From positions 3,960,678 through 4,024,677 of the forward strand of contig OZ020515.1 in assembly GCA_963971425.1 (NCBI GenBank): a DNA stretch of 64,000 nucleotides, in the 5' to 3' direction. The notes beneath the pieces are model-generated. The model made no database searches, was not told the origin of the DNA, and saw nothing but the letters and a program-made list of their open reading frames with translations. The DNA comes from Bryoerythrophyllum caledonicum. Lineage: Eukaryota > Streptophyta > Bryopsida > Pottiales > Pottiaceae. The translations under genes were made by a program, and so were the position numbers. Below are positions 55,834-64,000 of the stretch, one piece after another. How positions within the stretch are numbered: position 1 is the stretch's first letter; every line of letters begins with the position of its first letter.

Positions 55834-57093
55834 CTTAGGTCTAGGTTGGAAGTTAGGAATTATTAGTTACTTTGGTTTTGTAGCGATTAAACGATGGGGC
55901 TTAGGATTGCACTTGGCTCCCAAACCTTAGGCTAAATAATTCCATAAACTACCTTCCTAGTTAGGAGCGGAAAATCTGGATTTGAGATCCATAATTTTTG
56001 GATCTGAAATCGGATTTCTGGATTTTTGGAGATAAGACCTTTTTCTATTGGAATAAGATTTTTTGGATTTCTCATGGATAAGATAGACTTTAATTAAGGA
56101 AATTTAGTTAGTACTTAATAGATGAGTTTTAGGAAGCTCATCATCTTGTTTTCGCTCGCTGAGAACGTTTTCAATCCATTACTGTGTTGTTTATTCCAAA
56201 CTTGTGGTGATTGAGAGGATTCTTGTGAGGAATGGATCCATTGTGGTTGGGGAGTGGTGATCTAGTTTTCTTGTGGTGAGTATTAAGGTGATTTTAATTG
56301 AAGTAATCTCTTGGGACTTGCATTGGGAGATCGCCCGGAAAAGCTACAGAAGAGATTACAGAGAGTTCTGACATTCTTCAGGGTCCGGGGGTAGCCAGGA
56401 GGGGAAGAGATGTATTGCAGAGGTGTGCCTGGTAGTCTCTAGGGCACGAAATATCCGTGTGAACCTGGATTCCGGTTGAAGCGGGAATCTCCTCCTACGA
56501 AAGGGAAAAAGCCTGATGTGTATGTCTAGAAGGAGATTCGCTTGCAAACTATAAGGCTCACTCAGTAGAACCACCATAGTACTGACCGGAATGTTGTTGT
56601 AGTCCGGATTTTCCTCTGCGTGACCGCATCCGGATGGCCATCCGGATGTTGTGAGGGCATGGGTCCGGCAGAACACTCGTCCACCGATGAGCGGAGTAGG
56701 GAGTGGGTGTCTAGCCACTTTAAGTCATAAGACAATGGGGAATCCGGCCACTTACACAAAACATGATCCGTGGACTTCCGGTCACTCGTTTGAACCGTCC
56801 GGAAGAATCTCTGAGGAGGAATAGAGATAAATCAAACTCCCTTTTAGCTGTCCGGAATTCAGTTCCGGAAGCTATCGTAAGAACTCCGGAATTCGGAAAG
56901 ATCCAGATATAGAAGCAAAGGAATGAGTAGGGAATCTAACATGTGGTGTGGTATTTGATAATTAATTTTTGGTAGTTCAATCAAGAAAGAACAATAGGTC
57001 TTTGTAGGAACGACAACGGAGCGGTTTACTTTGGTTGTATTTAATGACAATTAAGTGCTAACTGGAGGAATACTGACCCAACGACTTGCAACA

Positions 57094-59455
57094 CAATCAC
57101 ATAGCAAATTACAAACTCCGACAAAAATAGTGCCAAAAATCCAACCGTTTGAAACTCAAATAGTTTGGCTATACCAAAGATATAAATACCGCATCCCAAA
57201 AAATGACCCCCTCAGACTCGCACAATACACATTTATCACGCCCATTTTAAACTCACTAATCTCATCCTTCAACATCCAACACTCATTTTTTTCATCCCTC
57301 GTTACACACTCCATCCAATTCACTTAATTCCATTCACCTTTTGAAAGAGACAAAATCTTTGGCTCACTAGGAAACGCCTTCAACCACATATGGATTGAAA
57401 TGGTATTGCTCACCCCCACAATATAGAAGAAACACATCAAGCAATACATTGGGCAAGACTTGTGGCCAAAAATGATCCACACTTTACTTCTACTTTTACT
57501 ATCACACCGGACAATAACTGGTACCAAAACTTCAACCGACACTCAGGCCCATTCTAAGATTCTCACATCATTGTTTTATTCCAGGTAGACTTGGTACCAT
57601 ATGAAGCAATACTTTACCACTCAAATTATTAAATAAACCTAGGTTGGAACCATCTATGATACAAATACTATATACACACCATCAAAATAATAATATTGGT
57701 ACCAATGAACAACTTGCCACACTTACCTCCATAACAAATAACCTCAACATGATCCAAATATACACAAAAATAGCTCCACCTACACCTTTCCAAACTCCAA
57801 TGAATTGCAACAAAAAATAGTCCCAATTTAAACATGTCAACACAACACAAATCCACCTCACCACACCACCCCTTCCCCACGTATTGTGACCATATCTTAT
57901 TTAGATTTGCCCCCGCATATAATTACTACACAGACGATTTCCTCAAAGAACCAACAGAAGCCAAACTCGGGGCATCAGCTCAGAAAAAAAGCTAGATACA
58001 ATATATACAATCCCACCAAAGGAATAAAAATATCCAAAAGGCTACATGAACTTCAAATTATCCTTAAAGCATAAATGATTGCCGTTCACAAAACCCTCCA
58101 AATCATCACTAGACAATACACTAATGAACCTGCATACAACTTTAGAAATTGTTCATGTAGCCTTTTGAAATTGTTCATGTAGCCTTTTGAATAAAAATAT
58201 CCAAAAGGCTACATGAACTATATTAACGCCTTGTATCTATTGAACACACAAATAACACATCCTACCTTCCACAACAGCCATCCCGATCAAGCCATACTAA
58301 CATCTATGGTTCAAATGCTACTAAATCGCACACAAATTACATCCCTCCATAAAGTTAGAGCGCATGTCAATATAGAAGGAAACGAACAAGCGGATAATTT
58401 AGCAAAGGAAGGACTAGGTGAATCCCATAGAGATGCCAAATACACTCATGAACATGCCCAGGCTACCCCATACTACTTTCAAAGAGATAGTTGGTCTTCT
58501 ATGGAAGACACCGCAGACAATGGCCCCATCAAATTTCTAGACAAATATCTCAAAAGCCAAGATCTAGTTAATAACCTCAACTTAATCTCGGAAAGTTTCC
58601 CTAACATAGACAAATGGATTGGTAAGCCACAACATTAATAATGAACTCTCTACAATTTTATGGAAAAATCCCACAATTACAGATTCCCAAAAAACATGCC
58701 TTATCAAATTTTGTACTCGACAATATATGGGAAATGCCTACAAACAACTATTTTTTGGAATATAATGATTTCCATCCATAACATGCCCAATATGCACCTC
58801 CAGGGACCCAAACACATGGCTACATGTACTCCTCAAACGCCTAAAGCGTCACATACACTCTCTAATCATCAAAAAGCACGGTAAAGCGGTATGGAAAATC
58901 CAAAACTAATTGAATCCTCAAACAAATCCTGGTGCTATACACTTATGAACGCCAAAACCTTGAACAACAACCCACAAGAAAACATTGTCCCACCATGGCT
59001 ACTTCCATGCACATGTGGAAGCTAAAGATGCCATTGTAATGCTAGATTTAAACCAGATATACTATGCGTAAAAGTACTACCATATAAAGACCCCCCACCA
59101 AACCACATAAGCACAAACCTTGCTATCCAATTTATTGAATTCAAATATTGTAATGATAGATTTTTCCCATAAGCAATCAAAAACAAAATTAATATATCCA
59201 ACCACTTATTAATGACATTGCAGCTCTTGGATGGAAAGTTGACCCACTTATTGTCATCGGTGCTGCAGCTAGAGGTACTACCTTTATCTCCTCTACAAAA
59301 AGTCTTGAAAAAACATTCAATATCTCCATTAATCCAATTATAAAGACATTCACAAAACTCAACACCATCCCTATCCAACATGTAATGTCCATACTTTTAT
59401 ACAAACAAAAACTTGAAAACAACCAACCTCTTCCAAAATTATTTGACATCCCTTA
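57094..59455 (+). pseudogene. LINE copy 2, RNase H and 3' coding part
   Basis: It resumes with QIVWLYQRYKYRIPKNDPLR. A degenerate RNase H follows (KRLHELQIILKA, then ALYLLNTQITHPTFHNSHPD, and HKVRAHVNIEGNEQADNLAK, whose GNEQAD is intact here, unlike in copy 1). The zinc-knuckle region is frameshifted. There are many stops and frameshifts. A local rearrangement scars 58140-58220. Confidence 0.8.
58140..58220. repeat. Local direct/inverted repeat (template-switch-like scar)
   Basis: GTTCATGTAGCCTTTTGA occurs twice in tandem. It is followed by AATATCCAAAAGGCTACATG, its inverted form. That form also occurs once, as the ancestral copy, at 58028-58047. Confidence 0.85.
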
Positions 59456-61020
59456 AATTTTTTTTAAAACACACATTTAATCTTTACACATCATCTCTCG
59501 GAATTGAGCCTTGCCGCTTTGGTTGGTCCTTGGTTACTGGTTACTAGTTATTGGTTGGTTATTGGTTTCTACACCAATGATCTCAATTAGTGAAGTGGAC
59601 ACTAAATATGAACCTGTACACTGAGTGTGAACTAGGAAATTAGTGTAGTGACAAAATAGTAAATTAAATGTCAACTACTATACTATTCGTGAATTCTAGT
59701 ATAGATTGCAAAATATAGTTTTTCACTTGTGCATGTTTATTGTATGAATAAAAGAATTAAAAAAAAAAGGGTCCAAAAGTTGAGAGCTGTCAAAGTATTT
59801 TATCAACAATCTTTTGAAGACCATAACTCACTCATATACTATATGAATTGGGCATATGAGGTGTTTTTTGTGACATCTACAGAAAAAATAGATGTCAAAA
59901 AACACCTTGTTTGTTTGATTTGGACTAAATTTGAGTGAGTTCTAGCCACTTGAAAGTTGCAAATGAGAAGAAGCATGGGTTGACCGATAAGAAATTAGAG
60001 TCAGGTTGTTGGTTGGAGGTATCATTCATGATACTTTTACAAAAGAAACACTTAAAATAAAAAGAACTTGTTTGCAAATAGTGTACTAGGGTAGGTGGTT
60101 GATTGGGAGTGTTATTAATGGCATTGGTGGCTTCCACCAATTGTCAACTTATTTACAAATAGTGTACTAAGGTAAGTACACTATTCATGTCACTACACTA
60201 TTCTACACTATTCATGTCACTACAAATGAGATCTTTAGTGTAGTTACTGGTTTTTGGTTACATAGTGCCTACCCTCAAGACAGGGCAGTAGTACCATACT
60301 ACTAAACCTATGTGTGGCCGACATGGATTTAGTGGTGGGACCAACAGACTCTGACTACTATAACAATATCGGAGGATGTACTTCAGTAATTCACAAGATC
60401 ATATTAAATCTTTTCAAAGTAAAAAATGGATTTACGCTCCTCACTCAAAGTCCTAAGTGTCGATATTTTCATTTTGTGGAGTTTATTATTACAATTGCAT
60501 TGCATGGCTTAAATTAGCGGCAACAGTGTCCTCTATCTTACTCCATAAAAACACACTACGTACAATGGAAGAATCTTGCCAGCCACTTTACAGATGGTGC
60601 ACCGACACGGTATCACAGGGCCTCTACCGCCACCAATACATAACGTCAGGGTATCACAGATTTTCCACCTAAACCATGATATGGCAGAGTATCTCCGGGT
60701 ATCCAAGGGCCTCTTCTCTAACCGGTGCAACACCATAGTAACACAGTTGAACGAATGTCAGGTCAGCCCGCGATTCGGCGGGAACTCTCCAAAGTTCCCG
60801 CACTCGAAAATCATCCCCGTAGGTACATCCCACTCCGCATCATCTCCCCCCAGGGTACATACCACGACACACATCCCTTCCCTTTGACACAATCCAAAAG
60901 ACCAAGCATGTCCCTTGTCAATGAGCTCATCTCCAGATCGATCGCTGCGCCTCACGAGAGAATATCAAAGCGATTGATCCGTCTCGTGCGAGTAGGACTT
61001 CATTTTCCGTGAAACGATGC
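59456..61020. other. AT-rich intergenic DNA
   Basis: 59590-60240 has several TAGTGTAGTG/CACTACACTA words and repeated ACACTATTCATGTCACTACA (60180-60220), perhaps CACTA-like MITE fragments. From 60300 the DNA is more mixed. Nothing looks like a conserved gene. Confidence 0.45.
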
Positions 61021-61029
61021 CGGTATGTG

Positions 61030-61920
61030 CGAGTAGGAGTTTACTTGGCGTGAAATGATGCAGGTATGGCGAAGATATCAGTCTTTGAAGCAATGGAGGG
61101 TTTGAATTTGAAAATCGGAAGAGTTTGGTGGTTTTGTTGCATTTTTTAGAGTTATTGTGAAAGAGATCACTTCTCCATGTGAGAGCGTGAGGTTGTCTGA
61201 CAGGAAATGATGCTGATATACGGAAAACTCTCATTCTGGAACTTGAAAGGGGTTTGAGTTTGAAAAGTGGGAGGTGTTGGTGGTGTCGTTGCAATTTTTA
61301 GCGGTATTGTGAAAGAGATCAATTCTCCATGTTAGAGCGTGAGGTTTTCTGACAGGAAATGATGCTGATACGGAGAAACACTCATTCTGGAACTTGAGAC
61401 AGAGTGTGTGTTGCATTATTAAGAGAGAGACCGATTTTTTCGTCTGGAGAGGGCGAGTCTTGCATAAGATCTCATTCTGGAGCTTGGAGGATTATTGGTT
61501 GAAAGAAATCACATCATCATGTAAGAATGCGAGTTTATTTGACAAGATCTCATTCGACTCTGCTGCATTAGAGGGAGACGAATCCATCATGTGAGAGTTT
61601 TTCTGTCGAAGATATCACTTCTCCGTGTGAGCGTGACAGGAAATGATTTGGTGATATGGAAAAAAATCTCATTCTGGAACTTGAAAGGGGTTTGAGTTTG
61701 GAGATTGTTATCTTCTGTGCAGAGTGGGTGTTGCATCCTTAGGAAAGAGATCGATTGATCGTGTTGAGGGGGCGAGTATGCATAAGATCCCATTCTGGAG
61801 CTTGGAGGATTATTTTGAAAGAGATCACATCATCATGTGAGAATACGAGTTAATCTCATAAGACTCTGCTGCATTCATAGGGTTAGAGAGAGACGAATTC
61901 TTCATGTGAGTTTTTTCTGA
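61030..61920 (+). repeat. Compound tandem duplications upstream of the TOUSLED-like gene
   Basis: GACAGGAAATGAT, CTCATTCTGGAACTTG and GGGTTTGAGTTTG recur at about 61200, 61350 and 61650 in ~125-bp units. A larger ~290-bp block (GTGTTGCATTATTAAGAGAG through GAGACGAATCCATCATGTGAG) is repeated at about 61405-61600 and 61725-61910. The array ends ~100 bp before the ATG, so it probably forms promoter or leader sequence. Confidence 0.8.
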
Positions 61921-62017
61921 CCTGTGTGCAGAGGAGGAGATGATGAAGATGATGAGAGGAGAGCATGAAGTGGCGCCATTGTTTTTGCCCTAAGTTTCTT
62001 GCGTTTGAGGAGCGACC

Positions 62018-64000
62018 ATGAGCGATGATGTGCTGCTGCAGCTGCAGTCGTCCAATTCGAATTCCAGCCTCGATCCTAGCATGTCGCAGAAGATGGCCAA
62101 GTTGGAGGCCAGGATGGCGGGCAAGGCAGCGCCTATGTCGCCTCAGACGCCGTGGCTGCTGTCCGCTCAGAGCGAGCTCATTAAGAGGAATGGCGTCACT
62201 ACTATATCGTCCTCTGGCGACTCCGACTCCGATGTATGATCTATCTATCCATACGTCTGATACATGTGATATGCTGTGAATCTTATTAGCTTTGTGGTGT
62301 GAGTGGTTAAGATTTTGCTCTATTTCCTTAAAGATGTTCTTGAGTTTCTGGAGCATCATTAGATGTGGAAGTGATTTTCTTTTTGCCTATTGTAGGATGG
62401 AGGAGACTTTGTGATACAACCGAATCCCAGGTTGAGCGCAAGCAGCAGCCAAGAGGATGTCATCTACAGGAAGAGGAAGCGTTTGCCGGAGGCCAATTCT
62501 AAGCGTGCTCACCAAGTCAAGGTTGGTGAACAAATTCTGAGAAAAAATCTTCGTAATGACAACTGAAATTGCATTCACAGTGATTTTTGACTAACCTAAC
62601 CGGTAACGCTTTCTTCTTCCTGATTGTGCCTGTATGTTGCAAATGCTATCAAGACGTTTCTGTTTAGTTTTTATAACTGAGCTATGTATGTTCGCAGGAA
62701 GTTTTGGCTGCCCAGATTGCCTGGGTAGAGGAGAAAGCACAAATGCAAGTAAGCGGCTATCCTTTTCCCTTGTAATTGAGCTTATTAGAGACGGCCACAT
62801 GAGTTTGTGATTAATGGAGCTTGTTGGATTTCATGAGCAGGAGGAATTGACCAATTTGCAGGAAAAGAATGGCTCTCTGGAGGAGGAGCTGGTTCGAGTT
62901 AAAAAAGAAGCCGCCAATGCTCACAGTACCATCAAACGGTTTGAGAAGGTACTGTCTTCTTCATGAAAATTGTGGTGATGTTTACTTTTACATGTAGAAT
63001 GTGGTTCAGGCATGTTTAATGCATTGGCAATTTTCACTCAGGACTTGAAAGAAAGGGCAGAGAAGGAGCAGCAGCGAGAGCAAAAGGTATCTGTCAATAT
63101 CAGAGAATCTGAAGCGCATTGAACAGCTACGTTCTTGCAATTTTCTAATAGTGGACATATTGTTATGACATCAGAGAATTAAAGTGGTTTCAGATCTACT
63201 TGTGCAATTGGCCACAGTGGAGAGACAAGAGTCCCGCACAAAGCTTCAGCAAGAGTGCAACAAGCTTGGCAATGTTGGTGTGATGAGGTACGTATTCTAT
63301 GCTGAATCATTATGTTAGTTCGCTCCTGAGTCTTGCTACAGTCTTGCATTAATTGAGGTTCTTGTTGACAGTGAGGCGACTCACCACCTCCTAAGCACCT
63401 GTGGATGATGTTTCAGGACTTGATAAACTGCTGGTATTCATATGTAATATCTCTATACTAGGTATCTGTGTATGCCTAGTCCATATACCTACTCTCGGAA
63501 GGTGTGCGGTTTTTATGTCCAGAGGATAAGGAAAGTTCATTTGGGTCATGTGTTTATTCTGAAATGTGATCTGCCATGGTTATACAGGGGAAGGGCTATG
63601 CTATCAGAAGTTTGGGAAGATGGCCAGGCTTTCAAAGATGTCCATGCAAGACTGGTATAGTTTTTCTTCTCTTTTGATTATCTATCGTCATCTTGTACTG
63701 TAATTTCCTCTAGGGGCTTCATTTTAGAGTAATATTAATGGGAGAATTTTCGTACATCAATCATAGACATCAATCATGAAATTTATTAAAGATATCCGGG
63801 CTTTTATAAGTAGGTTATATTAAACAGTTGTCATTCAATAAAATATATGGTGCCGAGGTTCAGTGATCTTTTTTTTCTTTTTTTCCTGAAGTTGGTTTAC
63901 TTGCAATGCTATTTGCAGAGATCTTTGATGGAGCAAAAATCTTCTCTTGAGAAGAGCCGCAAAGAGCTCAAGAAGCAGACGTCTGGTAAGATGTGCACTT
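62018..64000 (+). CDS. TSL: TOUSLED-like serine/threonine kinase gene, 5' part
   Basis: Eight exons are visible: 62018-62233, 62396-62521, 62698-62748, 62841-62948, 63042-63086, 63175-63287, 63588-63654 and 63919-63985. All join in phase with GT-AG introns, and the gene runs off the right edge. The N-terminus MSDDVLLQLQSSNSNSSLDP and KMAKLEARMAGKAAP matches plant TOUSLED. Next come the acidic GDFVIQPNP segment and a basic KRKRLPEANSKR stretch. Long coiled-coil exons follow with RIKVVSDLLVQLATVERQES, NKLGNVGVM and the diagnostic SEVWEDGQAFKD block. The kinase domain would follow outside the window. Plant TOUSLED is a nuclear kinase active in chromatin and replication-linked processes and is needed for normal organ development; coiled coils mediate oligomerisation. 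The ATG at 62018 is the conserved start. Upstream lies a tandemly duplicated leader/promoter. Confidence 0.9.

Larger units (their letters stand above)
53297..57093 (+). mobile_element. CCGGA-rich insertion in LINE copy 2, class unclear
   Basis: The LINE sequence is continuous across this 3.8-kb block. It differs in composition from its surroundings: CCGGA/TCCGG words are dense at both ends. The outermost bases TGTGGGAATCC and ACGACTTGCA have the TG...CA form of LTR elements, but I found no long terminal repeats and no clear 5-bp duplication. It contains a TATA-like CTACTATAAGAGGG at 53581-53594 and a gag/mobile-domain-like gene from 53777. It could be a non-autonomous LTR-type element or a captured gene. 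Confidence 0.5.
51150..59455 (+). mobile_element. Second LINE copy, decayed and interrupted
   Basis: Segments 51150-52855, 53152-53296 and 57094-59455 align in order with the minus strand of the LINE at 25359-38360. It starts within the reverse transcriptase and lacks ORF1, endonuclease and the (TTC)n tail. It is interrupted by a SINE and by a ~3.8-kb insertion. Confidence 0.8.

Noticed and set aside
53297-57093. Complete LTR retrotransposon
   Set aside because: No matching terminal repeats, primer-binding site, protease, reverse transcriptase or integrase could be found.

Overview
The window is nuclear DNA of a land plant. Genes have GT-AG introns of roughly 60-300 bp, a plant-specific DUF247 protein is present, a plant-type TOUSLED kinase gene enters at the right edge, and a plant HNH/SANT protein lies in the middle. 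A non-flowering lineage is possible, but the sequence alone does not settle the species. Only four loci look like functional host genes: an intronless DUF247 gene (10582-12048, +), a 13-exon HNH + SANT/Myb + coiled-coil gene (13342-17797, -), a 4-exon heavy-metal-associated (HMA) protein gene with a Glu/Lys-rich tract (47364-48587, +), and the 5' part of a TOUSLED-like kinase gene (62018 to the edge, +). Almost everything else is transposable elements and tandem repeats.

Layout. 1-740 is the end of a PIF/Harbinger-type gene running off the left edge. 796-9061 holds a pair of ~1.7 kb inverted arms around a spacer of small transposons and a degenerate tandem array. 9.2-10 kb is transposon halves. 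10.5-18 kb is the gene-bearing part. 18.2-25 kb holds a G-rich minisatellite, a hAT remnant, a SINE, a TTAA-flanked element and unassigned AT-rich DNA. 25092-46553 is one nested block. Harbinger copy 1 (TSD TTA) is split by a ~13 kb LINE (TSD CGACATTTGCCTA) and again by a TTAA-flanked element, which in turn contains a complete 4,000-bp Harbinger copy 2 (TSD TAA). After the HMA gene, 49.4-51.0 kb is a run of short TTAA-flanked elements. 51.1-59.5 kb is a second, decayed LINE copy interrupted by a SINE and by a CCGGA-rich insertion with a gag/mobile-domain-like gene. 59.5-62 kb is AT-rich intergenic DNA and tandem duplications just upstream of the TOUSLED-like gene.

The most interesting signals are these. 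(1) Several families of elements lie between TTAA duplications and end in CCC(C)TAAA/CCCTAGAA/CCCTTTAG. One of them has its empty site visible in the same window. (2) A tRNA-derived SINE shares its ~120-nt (TTC)n-ending 3' tail with the local LINE, so it is probably mobilised by it. (3) The chronology of the nest can be read from exact target-site duplications. (4) An HNH nuclease-like fold is joined to a telobox-like SANT domain in one host protein. Transposon genes are mostly broken. The exception is the transposase of Harbinger copy 2, which is open from its internal ATG and keeps its DDE residues.
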